A stretch of DNA of 64,000 nucleotides from Solobacterium sp. (GTDB lineage Bacteria; Bacillota_I; Bacilli_A; Erysipelotrichales; Erysipelotrichaceae): the NCBI GenBank assembly GCA_017512555.1, contig JAFWFE010000009.1:34553-98552 (forward strand), read 5' to 3'. Made by a program: the position numbers and the translations under genes. The stretch's first letter is position 1. Each line of letters opens with the position of its first letter. Under the pieces are notes generated by a model that was given only the letters and a program-made list of their open reading frames with translations, did no database searches and was not told the origin of the DNA. Of this stretch, positions 25,564-35,245 are shown piece after piece.

Positions 25564-28500
25564 ATGCTTGGAAAAAAGTGGCTGATGATTCTGCTGACGT
25601 TGTTTCTTTCTTTTGGAAGTTTCTCTTATACGCTGTCTGCGGAAGAAAATGAACCTGCAGATCCGCCGGAAGAAATTACGGAAACAGAGATTCCGGAAGA
25701 AACAGAAACATCTGAACCAGAAGAGAATCAAGAGGATAAAGAGGGTACAGATACAGTCCCGGAGAATGTGTCCGGGAAAGTAATTGACCGGATCGATATT
25801 GGTGATGTGTCCATGGAAATTGATATTGCGCAATCCGAAGAAGCGTATATCTTGAGTGTGCTGCCGGCACAGGCATCCGTGCACTTTGCGGATACAGACA
25901 CGGACGGTATCGTGGATATTCACTGGTCCGGAGAAGAATACCAGGAAAATACCTATGGCAGTTTTACTTTCTGCGCGGAACTAGATTCGGCCTATGAAGT
26001 TGTCTGTGACCTTCCTCTGGCAGAAGTAAAGGTAACCATGGATGTGTCTTCCTATATCGCAAAAGACCAGAAAAAGTCCATGCGTAAGCTCAGGAAAACA
26101 CGTGCTTCCGGTACGCCGGTCAAAGATCAGATTCTCAGTGAATACACTAAGACAGAAGAAATCCTGACGACAGATCCCGCCAAGGCAGATCCGGTACAGA
26201 AGAATTACCGGGAGGCAGAAGGGAATACGGATACACAGTATCTGGTGAAGTCGGCGGAATGGACGGATATCCATATCGGGGAAGCGAAGATCCGTATGGC
26301 AGCTTCCCGGACATTTGATGTGGAGACTGGTTCTTCTCATGCCTTGTTTGTGTTTACGGATTGTCCCTCTCACGGATGGACGTTAAACAAGGCTCTGGAT
26401 AAGGTCAGTGATCTTCTGGATCATTATCAGAGAGTGACATTGGGCAGGATCATCGGACCCAATGAAGACGGGATTCTGCTTGGGGATGTGTCTAAGGATC
26501 CGGAGGATGATAACTACTATGTTTACCAGTTGATGGAGATGCCCTGGCATGGCGGGGATCATTACTCGTTAAATGTTTACGCGGCTTTATACAAGTATTT
26601 CTTCGGGAGTTTTGATTCTGTGACACCGGCTGCGCAGAATCTCTGGCCGACCGTGATCTACGTGCAGTATGACAATTTGTATGAACCGTGTAACTATCCG
26701 GCTGTGGCAGGCTTGCCGGCCGTAACGAATGTCGGTGTGTGCGATGCCTATGGTATGCACTACTCTACAGGAACGAATACCGGGCACAGGGCAAGGTATG
26801 ACTCCAGCGGGCAGGCGTATGCGCTGGGCAATGCAGGAAGAGCAGACTCTCCCATCTGGGATATTCTGAAACAATACAAGGAACAAGGACGATACTTTTC
26901 CTATGCGCTGGATGGCACATTTGCGACAAGAGGTGTGTTCTCACGTTGGGAGAATACTTCTGTAATCAACGCTTCGGATATCTTCCGTCTGAATATCTTT
27001 GCGGGTCTTGCGCAGCCTCTGGTGTATGATCCTGCCACAGCGTTACATGTCCCCCTGCTGAATGACATCTACCAGCGTCAGAACTGCATTTACAATTCAG
27101 ATACAGGTTGGCAGCACGTCTATAACCTCGATGAACGGTTCCAGCCGGATTATTCCAGTGTTCAGGAGTATACGGATAAGATCGATCCTCATCCTCAAAA
27201 TATGATTTTGTCAGATGTTGTATCTGAGGATTATGAGATCCTGGATGTACAATCAAACAAGGATAATGCGGTTGTAGAGATCCATGGTTCAGAAGTATCG
27301 GTTACTTTCCCGGATTATGCGTCAGGGGAAGAAGCCAGTGTGGAGATCTCTGTAAAAGCCCGCTATGGCACACGGAAAGACTGGGGAGATACCAACCTTG
27401 GGAATGGCCGTTCCGGTTCCAGTACCAGTGATACATCCGCAGTATATACATATCAGGAAGTGGCTTCTCCGGTACTGACCAGAGATGGATATACCCTGAC
27501 AATTCATTATCTGGAGAAAGACAGTGAGAAAGTCTTACATCCTCCGTATACAGGGGTATATGCAGGAGGGGAGGAATATGATGTATTCTCCCCGGAGATC
27601 CTGATGTATGCACTGGTTGATGAAAATGACAAAGAGGTCAAGGGTGTGATGCCGTATGAAGATAAGGTCATCTATGTGTACTACGAAAGGGATATTTCGG
27701 TTGCTGAACCAATCCGGGTAACAAAAAAAGTCACTGGTCTGGAAGATCCGCAGGATACGTTCCGTTTTCAACTGATTCCGGAGAATCCGCAGAATCCCAT
27801 GCCTGAAGATGGTGTGGATATCCTTTCCATCAAAGGGAATGGAAGCGCTGAGTTCGCGGTGATTCACTTTCCGTTTGACGGAGAATATGTCTATAAGGTG
27901 AAAGAACTGGATGACGGACAGTTTGGCTATACCATGGACCAGACGGTGTACACCGTGAGGTATGTTGTGGAAGAGGGAAAAGTCTACAGAACGATTTCTG
28001 ATCCTTCCATCACCCCGAAAGAAGAAACCATCACTTTCAGTTATACCGGTGATGTACAGACCTTCACAGCACCTGAGATTGGTTTCTATACTCTGGAAGC
28101 CTGGGGTGCGCAGGGTGGTGCTGCGGCAGCCGGGTCTGGTGGTGAAGGCGGATATGCCAAAGGGACGATTGCGATGGATAAGGGTGATACGATCTATGTT
28201 GTTGTCGGCGGACAGGGCGGTAAGGCTGCCAATGGTAAGAATCCAGCCGGTGGTTATAACGGAGGAGGCAGAGGACACAGCTGGGATATTACGAACTATG
28301 ATGATACAGGCGCGGTTACCGGTCATACTTACCGCAACGGTGCAGCCGGCGGTGGTGCAACGCATTTTGCGTCAGCGGATGGTGTATTATCCTCTCTGGA
28401 AAATAATAAAAATGCGGTGATTCTCGCGGCTGGTGGTGGTGGCGGCGCAGGTATGTTCCAGAAAGCCGGACAGAAGGAAGATGATCCGCGAAGTAATAAC

Positions 28501-31245
28501 TGGAATCCGGAAATCTGGAAGAACTCTGGTAAAGGCGGAGGTCTTGAAGGTGGTATCGGCGGTTACGGCATTCAGCATCACTGTAAAGGAGGTACACAGA
28601 CCAATGGTTACGGCTTTGGCAAAGGACAGCCGTCCGACAGCGGTGTAGGTGCCGGCGGCGGAGGATGGTTCGGAGGAAGGAAATTTACTCCGGGATCGGC
28701 AGTCGGCAGCGGAGGATCCGGGTATATCCAGTCACCGGAAACACTCTCTTCTTTGCGTATACAGCCGGAGTATCCACTGACTGATGCGTCCACAGAACTG
28801 GGTGGAAGAACCGGAAACGGCATGGCCAGAATCACGTATAAGATCTCCAACGAGACCGGAGAAGCTTCTTTTACCAACACCTATACCGTAACAGATACAG
28901 AGAAGTACGCTGTTGCCGAAATGCGTATACAGAAGACGATCCGGGGTCAGAATGTACAGAAAAGCACACTCAGATTTGTGGTGGAACCGGATGATGACAG
29001 CTATCCGATGCCGGAATCTCCAGAACAGGTCCTGGAGACCGATCATTCAGAAGTCGTTTCTTTCGGAGAGATTACCTTTACACGGCCTGGAACCTATTCT
29101 TACTTAATCAAGGAAATACGCGATCCGGAAACCAGACAGTTCACCTGGGCAGAAGATCTGAAGATAACCTACGTCGTCAGAGAAAACAAAGACGGCGGAG
29201 AATTGATTGTAACGCAGGAAGGAGAAGAATTGCCTGAGATGATCAATTACTGGAATACATATGATCTGGTCATCGCTAAGACAGGAATAGACGAAGATTT
29301 TGAGGATATCGAGTTTATCGTCCAGACTGCATCAGAAGCAGGAGAAGAAGAGAAGTACGCGTTGTTTGAGAAAACGGAAAGCGGAGAATACCTGTTAAAT
29401 GGAGAAACCGGCAAACAGGAAGAAGCTTCCATACTGAAACTGAACAAGGATAAACAAATGATCCTGCACGGATTGACCGCAGGTGACTATGCGTTCTTTG
29501 AACAGAATGTCCAGGAAGGATACTTCCCGGAAGAAAACGGCACATTGTTTGCGTTACGGCCGGTCAGTCAGACAGATTATGTCCTGGGAAATCAGTCAGA
29601 TTGTACAGATACGGAAGGGCAGACAATGAAGCTGCGGATTGAGGGGAATACCGCGTACGGGGAGATCCGCAACCGCAAAGACGATACGGAGCCGGAGCCT
29701 CCTCATAAACGAGTTTGTAACGAAGCCGGAGAAGACATCAACGGACAGTGTGCAGAAGCGGACACGATCCTGTACTACTTTATCGATGTCCGGAACAACA
29801 CAAAAGTGAAACGTACCTATGAGATTCGTGATCCGCTGCCTGAAGATACGGAATTCGTCCAGGCAGACAACGACGGCAAAGTAGAGAATGGTGTGGTGAT
29901 ATGGCCGGCATTTATTCTGGAACCACAGGAAGAACGGACAGTAGGATTTACCGTAAAAGTACGGAAAGATGGTCAGACATATATCAATAAAGCGGAAGTA
30001 AAGATCACCGGGAAAACATACGAGACAAACGAGGTGATTAATCCCTCTGTTCCGGATCCGGTAAAGAAAGTGGTAAATCTTGAGGGTAAGGATATCCATG
30101 GACAATACGTATCTGTCAATGAGGAGTATGAATACCAGATCGAGGTAAGCAATCCCGGAGGAACAGAACGTACATTCACCATTACAGATGCTGTGCCGGT
30201 ACATACGGAGTTTATCCGCGCTGATCATCATGGTGTATGTAAGGATGGCCAGATACAGTGGACAGTGAAGGTGAAAGCCGGGAAAAAGGAAACCGTCAGT
30301 TTCCGTGTTAAAGCAGTTCAGGAAGGAGTGACCATCCCCAACCAGGCCGAAGTACGCACAGAGAAAATCACACGGAAAACCAACATCGTGGAGGTACATG
30401 CGCCGGTGTCACCGGTGAAACATGTGCTGAACAGTGAAGGGGAACAGATTGACGGGCAAACGGTCAATGAAGGAGACGTACTGACCTATGTGCTGCAGGT
30501 GAAAAACCCGCTTAAGGGAAAACAAAGCGTTATCCTTGAAGATACGATTCCTGAAGAAACTGAACTTCTGCGTGTAAATGATCAGGGTACGGCAAATCAT
30601 CGTACCGTGCAGTGGAAACTGGAAATGAAGGCAGGAGAAACCAGAGAAGTATCCTTTGAAGTCAAGGTAAAGACCGGCACAAAAGGAAAGACGATCCGCA
30701 ATCAGGGAATACTGACACTTGAAGATCAGAGAACCCTGAAAACCAATACAGTCACAAACTCTGTACCGGAAGATCCGGTCAAAACCATCACCAATGTCTT
30801 CGGCACAAACATGGAGAAAAAGACACTGGAAGGAGGAAAGAGGTATACCTACCAGATCACGGTGAGAAACCCGAAATCCACAGATCAGGAAGTGGTCATC
30901 ACGGATACACTGCCGAAAGAAGTAACTTTTGTCAGCGCAAACCAGAATGGTACTTTACAGGGAAACACGGTAACGTGGAAGATCACTGTCAAAGCGAATT
31001 CTTCACAGACAGTGAAGTGTGTAGTGATCACACCGAAGTATGACTCATCTATATCCAATAAGGCAAAGATCACCCTGGATAACGTGACTCTGGAATCCAA
31101 TACGGTTACCTCTGAGGTCAAGGCACCGGAAGTGATCGTGGATAATATTCCTACAGGTATTGATCAGACATGGTTGTTAATTCCCTGTGCCATGGTTGTG
31201 GTTGGCGTACTTGGAACACTTATTGTTTTAAATCATAAGAAGTAG
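25564..31245 (+). CDS. Large multidomain cell-wall-anchored adhesin
   Basis: 1893-residue surface protein. Order seen: signal peptide 1-26 (LTLFLSFGSFSYTLSA); Glu/Pro-rich linker to ~60; a von Willebrand A-like region about 225-420 (HALFVFTDCPSHGW); a MucBP-like unit about 645-715; an FctA/Spy0128-type pilin domain from about 718, interrupted by a 270-residue glycine-rich domain about 821-1094 and closing with ASFTNTYT; a second Spy0128-like domain about 1120-1234; a SpaA/prealbumin-like domain about 1235-1340; four ~120-residue DUF11-type repeats from about 1378, 1498, 1615 and 1736; then IPTG at 1862-1865, a membrane helix about 1869-1888 and NHKK. Only a variant of LPXTG is present, matched to the adjacent sortase. 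GAGGTG ribosome site. Role in adhesion is inferred. Confidence 0.88.
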   Translation: MLGKKWLMILLTLFLSFGSFSYTLSAEENEPADPPEEITETEIPEETETSEPEENQEDKEGTDTVPENVSGKVIDRIDIGDVSMEIDIAQSEEAYILSVLPAQASVHFADTDTDGIVDIHWSGEEYQENTYGSFTFCAELDSAYEVVCDLPLAEVKVTMDVSSYIAKDQKKSMRKLRKTRASGTPVKDQILSEYTKTEEILTTDPAKADPVQKNYREAEGNTDTQYLVKSAEWTDIHIGEAKIRMAASRTFDVETGSSHALFVFTDCPSHGWTLNKALDKVSDLLDHYQRVTLGRIIGPNEDGILLGDVSKDPEDDNYYVYQLMEMPWHGGDHYSLNVYAALYKYFFGSFDSVTPAAQNLWPTVIYVQYDNLYEPCNYPAVAGLPAVTNVGVCDAYGMHYSTGTNTGHRARYDSSGQAYALGNAGRADSPIWDILKQYKEQGRYFSYALDGTFATRGVFSRWENTSVINASDIFRLNIFAGLAQPLVYDPATALHVPLLNDIYQRQNCIYNSDTGWQHVYNLDERFQPDYSSVQEYTDKIDPHPQNMILSDVVSEDYEILDVQSNKDNAVVEIHGSEVSVTFPDYASGEEASVEISVKARYGTRKDWGDTNLGNGRSGSSTSDTSAVYTYQEVASPVLTRDGYTLTIHYLEKDSEKVLHPPYTGVYAGGEEYDVFSPEILMYALVDENDKEVKGVMPYEDKVIYVYYERDISVAEPIRVTKKVTGLEDPQDTFRFQLIPENPQNPMPEDGVDILSIKGNGSAEFAVIHFPFDGEYVYKVKELDDGQFGYTMDQTVYTVRYVVEEGKVYRTISDPSITPKEETITFSYTGDVQTFTAPEIGFYTLEAWGAQGGAAAAGSGGEGGYAKGTIAMDKGDTIYVVVGGQGGKAANGKNPAGGYNGGGRGHSWDITNYDDTGAVTGHTYRNGAAGGGATHFASADGVLSSLENNKNAVILAAGGGGGAGMFQKAGQKEDDPRSNNWNPEIWKNSGKGGGLEGGIGGYGIQHHCKGGTQTNGYGFGKGQPSDSGVGAGGGGWFGGRKFTPGSAVGSGGSGYIQSPETLSSLRIQPEYPLTDASTELGGRTGNGMARITYKISNETGEASFTNTYTVTDTEKYAVAEMRIQKTIRGQNVQKSTLRFVVEPDDDSYPMPESPEQVLETDHSEVVSFGEITFTRPGTYSYLIKEIRDPETRQFTWAEDLKITYVVRENKDGGELIVTQEGEELPEMINYWNTYDLVIAKTGIDEDFEDIEFIVQTASEAGEEEKYALFEKTESGEYLLNGETGKQEEASILKLNKDKQMILHGLTAGDYAFFEQNVQEGYFPEENGTLFALRPVSQTDYVLGNQSDCTDTEGQTMKLRIEGNTAYGEIRNRKDDTEPEPPHKRVCNEAGEDINGQCAEADTILYYFIDVRNNTKVKRTYEIRDPLPEDTEFVQADNDGKVENGVVIWPAFILEPQEERTVGFTVKVRKDGQTYINKAEVKITGKTYETNEVINPSVPDPVKKVVNLEGKDIHGQYVSVNEEYEYQIEVSNPGGTERTFTITDAVPVHTEFIRADHHGVCKDGQIQWTVKVKAGKKETVSFRVKAVQEGVTIPNQAEVRTEKITRKTNIVEVHAPVSPVKHVLNSEGEQIDGQTVNEGDVLTYVLQVKNPLKGKQSVILEDTIPEETELLRVNDQGTANHRTVQWKLEMKAGETREVSFEVKVKTGTKGKTIRNQGILTLEDQRTLKTNTVTNSVPEDPVKTITNVFGTNMEKKTLEGGKRYTYQITVRNPKSTDQEVVITDTLPKEVTFVSANQNGTLQGNTVTWKITVKANSSQTVKCVVITPKYDSSISNKAKITLDNVTLESNTVTSEVKAPEVIVDNIPTGIDQTWLLIPCAMVVVGVLGTLIVLNHKK

Positions 31246-31268
31246 GCGGAGTTGAAAGGGCTCCGCCT
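31244..31268 (+). terminator. Hairpin between adhesin and sortase genes
   Basis: Perfect 8-bp GC-rich stem AGGCGGAG / CTCCGCCT overlapping the adhesin stop codon, with a 9-nt loop (TTGAAAGGG). No T-run follows. The only Shine-Dalgarno-like bases for the sortase (GAAAGGG) are in the loop, 17 nt from the ATG, so it may limit sortase translation or transcription relative to the adhesin. Confidence 0.5.
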
Positions 31269-31277
31269 GCCTTATCC

Positions 31278-31871
31278 ATGAGAAAAAGACTGTGGATCAT
31301 CACGGGATTTCTGATTCTTTCGGGACTTGGGGCAGGAATACTACTCAGCCAATACCGGAGATATGAACATGCGCAGAAGATCCATCAGGAGAAGATCATT
31401 CAGTATCGGGAATCTGATCTGCCGGAGGAAGAAAGCGAAGTTTATGCGGTATTACGTATTCCTGTCCTGGATGTAATCTGTCCGGTAGCGTCAGGTACGG
31501 AAGAAGAGAAGCTGAAATCATATGTCTGTATCGTAAGGGGAGGAGATTTTCCCGGAGAAACGGACGGGAATACGGTGATTGCGGGACATAGTGCGCGTGG
31601 TGGTTTTCTCTGTGATTACTGCTGGTTTCAGAATATCGCGCAGCTGAAGGAAGGAGATGAGATCCTGCTGGAGTTTCAGAATGATTCCGTGTACAGATAT
31701 GAGGTGTATGAAGTGCTGGTTGATCAGACGGTGGGAGATCTGGAGCCCTTTCAGCGTGTTTCCGGGAAGGAAATACTAACGTTACAGACATGTACAGATG
31801 GAAAAGCAGATGCACGTACGTATGTCCATGCGTACCGTGTTTTCGGAAATCGTTCCTCTATGGTAGAATAA
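31278..31871 (+). CDS. Class D-like sortase
   Basis: 197 residues. N-terminal membrane anchor about 5-25 (LWIITGFLILSGLGAGILL), then a sortase fold with catalytic His in AGHSA (about residue 102), nucleophile Cys172 in TLQTCTDG and Arg about 182 in ARTYVHAYR. The TLxTC context is typical of sortases. It lies 32 bp after the adhesin and is probably dedicated to it. Only a poorly placed ribosome site is visible. Confidence 0.88.
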   Translation: MRKRLWIITGFLILSGLGAGILLSQYRRYEHAQKIHQEKIIQYRESDLPEEESEVYAVLRIPVLDVICPVASGTEEEKLKSYVCIVRGGDFPGETDGNTVIAGHSARGGFLCDYCWFQNIAQLKEGDEILLEFQNDSVYRYEVYEVLVDQTVGDLEPFQRVSGKEILTLQTCTDGKADARTYVHAYRVFGNRSSMVE

Positions 31872-31895
31872 AAACAGCCGGATGGAGTAAACATA

Positions 31896-32732
31896 ATGGA
31901 TAAAGAATTGAATAAAATGCGTGTTCTGAATCACGGTAATACAACAGTTATATTCGTCACGGAGGAAATGCGTTTATTTGCGGGTAATGTCTTTGTACAG
32001 ATGATCCGGCAGGGAACGGATGTTACAGTGGTGGATATGACTTACTACAATGAGGATGACCTGGAAGAACTCCATGAGATCCTGGACAGACATCAGAAAT
32101 ATGTACTGTATGGAATTCATGACGAAGCTCCATGGACAGAGGAAGTACGTAAGGCAAAGGGACAGCTGATCATTGCCGGAGAAGATGATCCTGTTGCGGA
32201 GATGATTTCCGGTAAGACAAAGAAGATCTGGTTTGCGGGAGGTTGTTTCTGGGGTATGGAAAAGGTCCTGAAGATCGTTCCCGGTGTTCTTGCGACAACC
32301 GTAGGTTACGCGAATGGTCATACAGAGAATCCGACGTATAAGGAAGTATGTACGGATACGACAGGATTCCGTGAGACTGTACAGACAGAGTATGATCCGG
32401 AGAAGGTATCTCTGGCACAGTTACTGGATGTCTATTTCCTCTGTATCGATCCCACGGTCAGGAATCAACAGGGTCATGATATCGGCAGTCAGTACCAGAC
32501 CGGTGTGTATTACGAGGATGAGAATGACCGCAGGGTTATCGAAGAAGTATTTGCCCGTAAGAGACAGGAGTATCCGGTATTTGTGGTGGAACTGGAGAAT
32601 CTGAAGAATTTCTACGATGCGGAAGAATATCATCAGGATTATCTGGATAAGAATCCGGACGGATATTGTCATATCACGGGAAGTGAGATGAGCGCAGTAC
32701 AGAAGTATCTGAAAGATAGTGGGTTGGTATGA
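31896..32732 (+). CDS. msrA: Peptide methionine sulfoxide reductase MsrA with extra N-terminal domain
   Basis: 278 residues. The C-terminal part from about residue 110 is MsrA, reducing methionine-S-sulfoxide: KKIWFAGGCFWGMEKV with the catalytic Cys at about 118, and QGHDIGSQYQTG. The first ~105 residues are an additional domain (VIFVTEEMRLFAGNVFVQMI, then YNEDDLEELHEIL) absent from ordinary ~170-residue MsrA. I do not recognise it; it lacks a CxxC. The ribosome site GGATGGAG and an extended -10 (TGGTAGAAT) inside the sortase end precede it. It overlaps the kinase gene by 4 bp. Confidence 0.88.
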   Translation: MDKELNKMRVLNHGNTTVIFVTEEMRLFAGNVFVQMIRQGTDVTVVDMTYYNEDDLEELHEILDRHQKYVLYGIHDEAPWTEEVRKAKGQLIIAGEDDPVAEMISGKTKKIWFAGGCFWGMEKVLKIVPGVLATTVGYANGHTENPTYKEVCTDTTGFRETVQTEYDPEKVSLAQLLDVYFLCIDPTVRNQQGHDIGSQYQTGVYYEDENDRRVIEEVFARKRQEYPVFVVELENLKNFYDAEEYHQDYLDKNPDGYCHITGSEMSAVQKYLKDSGLV

Positions 32733-34387
32733 GATTAATAATACATTCTATGGATCACCAGGAATGGGTCAGAGAGTATGATCTACCGGTGACAGTTGAA
32801 CAAGTCATGATGGAAATTGAGGATGAACTGCTTTATCCGGTTTTTCTGTGCAGGATCAACGGAATCACACACCGGCTGAATCTGGTTGTAGATGATGACT
32901 GTGAGATTGAACTCCTGGACGTACGTGACAGGGCAGCGTATATCTCTTACCAGACCTCAATTTCTTTCCTGTATATCGCCGCCGTACATCAGGTACTGGG
33001 GAAAAATGTCCGTGTAACCGTGGATAATACATTATCCAAAGGGTTGTACACAAGCATACGTACAAGCGGAATAGACCAGGATACACTCAACGCGATCGAT
33101 CAGCGTATGCGTGAACTGGCAGAACAGGATCTCCCTTTGATCGGGCGGAAAATGACCCGTGAAGAATTAATTGAAATCTTGACGGAGTATAAGCGTTACG
33201 ATCATCTGAAGATCCTGGAAAGTGTTCCGGATCTGGATTTTGCGAATCTGTACAGTCTGGATAATGAAATTGCGGTATTCTATACCGATCTGGTATGTAG
33301 TACAAGGTATCTGAATCTGTTTGAGCTCCGCAGGTATAAAAACGGTGTGATTCTGCGTTATCCTCGTTCTTCCTCTCCTCATCATATTCCGGAGTTTGTG
33401 GAAGAACCGAAGATGTACGAAGTGTTTGCGGAAGAAACCCGATGGGATAAACTTCTGGGAATTACCTTTGCGTATGACCTGAACCGGCATTTCCTGAAGA
33501 ATTCTTATTTGGATCTGATCCTGTTATCTGAAGCTCTTCACGAAAAGAAGATTGCGATGATTGCGGAAGAGATTCACCAGCAGAAAAAGAGATTGATTCT
33601 GATTGCCGGTCCTTCCTCTTCGGGGAAGACGACATTCGCGCGCAGATTGTGTATCCAGCTGCGGGTCACCGGGTTAAAACCGTTATATCTGGGCACGGAT
33701 GATTACTTCAAGGAGAGGGATGAAACACCTCTGGGACCGGACGGAGAGAAGGATTTTGAAAGTCTTGGGGCGGTCGATATAGAGTTGTTTACCAGACAGA
33801 TGAATGACCTGCTGGAAGGGAAGAAGGTCGATCTTCCGGAATTTGATTTCATTCACGGCACAAAAGTGTACGGGAAGAGGTTAACTACCCTGGAATCCGG
33901 ACAGCCGATCGTCATTGAGGGTATCCACGGATTAAATCCCAAGCTGACCGAAGCGATTCCCGATGAAGAGAAGTACAGGATCTTCATCAGTCCGCTGACC
34001 CAGCTGAATATTGACGGGTATAACCGGATCAGTACAACCGATGCCAGAATGCTCAGAAGAATGGTCAGAGATAATCGTACACGCGGGAATAACGCGGCGA
34101 TGACGATCCGTTCCTGGCCGAAAGTCCGGGCAGGGGAAGATGTGAATATCAACCCGTATAACTCGGAGGCAGACGCATTCTTCAATAGCCACTGTATCTA
34201 TGAACTCGCTGTTCTGAAGAAATATGCCAAACCCTTGTTGATGGAGATCACCCAGGATATGCCGGAGTATCCGGAGGCACAGAGAATGCTGGAATTCCTG
34301 GAATTCTTTGTGGAAATGCCGGATGATACCCTGATTCCCAATAACTCCATCATGCGTGAGTTTATCGGCGGTAGTGTACTTGTTTAA
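32729..34387 (+). CDS. TGS-domain nucleoside (uridine kinase-like) kinase
   Basis: 552 residues. N-terminal TGS-like and threonyl-tRNA synthetase editing-like region (1-~200), then a P-loop kinase of the PRK/uridine kinase family with GPSSSGKTTFARRL at about residue 292, LGTDDYFKERDETP, and IEGIHGLNP. This architecture is common in Firmicutes and is annotated as nucleoside kinase; the physiological substrate is not settled. ATGA overlap with msrA suggests an operon. Confidence 0.85.
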   Translation: MRLIIHSMDHQEWVREYDLPVTVEQVMMEIEDELLYPVFLCRINGITHRLNLVVDDDCEIELLDVRDRAAYISYQTSISFLYIAAVHQVLGKNVRVTVDNTLSKGLYTSIRTSGIDQDTLNAIDQRMRELAEQDLPLIGRKMTREELIEILTEYKRYDHLKILESVPDLDFANLYSLDNEIAVFYTDLVCSTRYLNLFELRRYKNGVILRYPRSSSPHHIPEFVEEPKMYEVFAEETRWDKLLGITFAYDLNRHFLKNSYLDLILLSEALHEKKIAMIAEEIHQQKKRLILIAGPSSSGKTTFARRLCIQLRVTGLKPLYLGTDDYFKERDETPLGPDGEKDFESLGAVDIELFTRQMNDLLEGKKVDLPEFDFIHGTKVYGKRLTTLESGQPIVIEGIHGLNPKLTEAIPDEEKYRIFISPLTQLNIDGYNRISTTDARMLRRMVRDNRTRGNNAAMTIRSWPKVRAGEDVNINPYNSEADAFFNSHCIYELAVLKKYAKPLLMEITQDMPEYPEAQRMLEFLEFFVEMPDDTLIPNNSIMREFIGGSVLV

Positions 34388-34399
34388 AGGAGAATAAAC

Positions 34400-35245
34400 A
34401 TGATTAAGACAAGAAAAGCAGAAATGGAAGACCTGGACGATCTTCTGGCAATTGAAGCCAGCGCAATTCCCGGATACGGTTATATGTACGATGACCGTTT
34501 CTTCTTCCTGGAGAATCAGGGGAATACCGGAGAGATGACAATTGCGTATGTGGATGATGTTGCGGCAGGTATGGGTCAGTATTCTGTCATGCCGGATGGT
34601 TCCGGGTGGCTTGAGATCCTGCGTGTAAAGAAAGAATACCAGCGTATGGGTGTAGGTACCGAAATCTATAAGAGATATATGGAACTGGCTGACGAAACAC
34701 ACGCGCCGTCTATCGCCATGTTTACCGGCAGAAGAAATATCGGCAGTAAGCATCTGGCAGAAGAGTATGGATTCCATCTGGCAGCCGCATACCTGGAGAA
34801 TGCCCTGGATATGAAAGAACGAGAAGTCACACCGGTGGAAGGCTTCCGTCTTGTGGAAGATCTGGAAGAAGCGAAACGTCTGATTGATGAACCCTGCGAG
34901 GGCTGGGGAAGATTCATGGCGCTAAACCGCACATTCATGCATTATGGGGATGATCTGTACAAGTATCTGATTGGCAGGAAGATGATCTGGACCGACGGAG
35001 AAAGTGTACTTGTTCTGGGATGCCGTATGCTCGAAGAAAGAGGCTGGTTCATCGGGATGATGAACGGTGATCTGAAGAAGTGTCAGGCTTTTGCGGAATA
35101 CAAGGTAAAAGAAAAAGGTCTTCCGAAACTGACTGTTTCTTTCCCTCCGGAAAGAGAAGACCTGATTGAATTTGTTCAGTCTGCAGGGTATACCCAGGCA
35201 GGCGAGTTGATCGTCATGGAATGGATCAGAGACGAGAATTCCTGA
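34400..35245 (+). CDS. GNAT family N-acetyltransferase
   Basis: 281 residues. The N-terminal half (1-~150) is a GNAT fold with VKKEYQRMGVGTEIYKRYM as the acetyl-CoA-binding motif A, and NIGSKHLAEEYGF. The C-terminal ~130 residues may be a second, degenerate GNAT half. The substrate is unknown. AAAGGAG ribosome site, 12 bp after the kinase gene. Confidence 0.82.
   Translation: MIKTRKAEMEDLDDLLAIEASAIPGYGYMYDDRFFFLENQGNTGEMTIAYVDDVAAGMGQYSVMPDGSGWLEILRVKKEYQRMGVGTEIYKRYMELADETHAPSIAMFTGRRNIGSKHLAEEYGFHLAAAYLENALDMKEREVTPVEGFRLVEDLEEAKRLIDEPCEGWGRFMALNRTFMHYGDDLYKYLIGRKMIWTDGESVLVLGCRMLEERGWFIGMMNGDLKKCQAFAEYKVKEKGLPKLTVSFPPEREDLIEFVQSAGYTQAGELIVMEWIRDENS

Noticed and set aside
27535..28365. 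276-residue minus-strand reading frame inside the adhesin gene
   Set aside because: Antisense to the glycine- and repeat-rich coding region; no ribosome site, and its composition follows from the sense codons.
29596..30399. 267-residue minus-strand reading frame in the adhesin repeats
   Set aside because: Shadow of the DUF11 repeats; no promoter or recognisable motif.
33932..34777. 281-residue minus-strand reading frame across the kinase/GNAT junction
   Set aside because: Overlaps two well-supported genes entirely; no family features.
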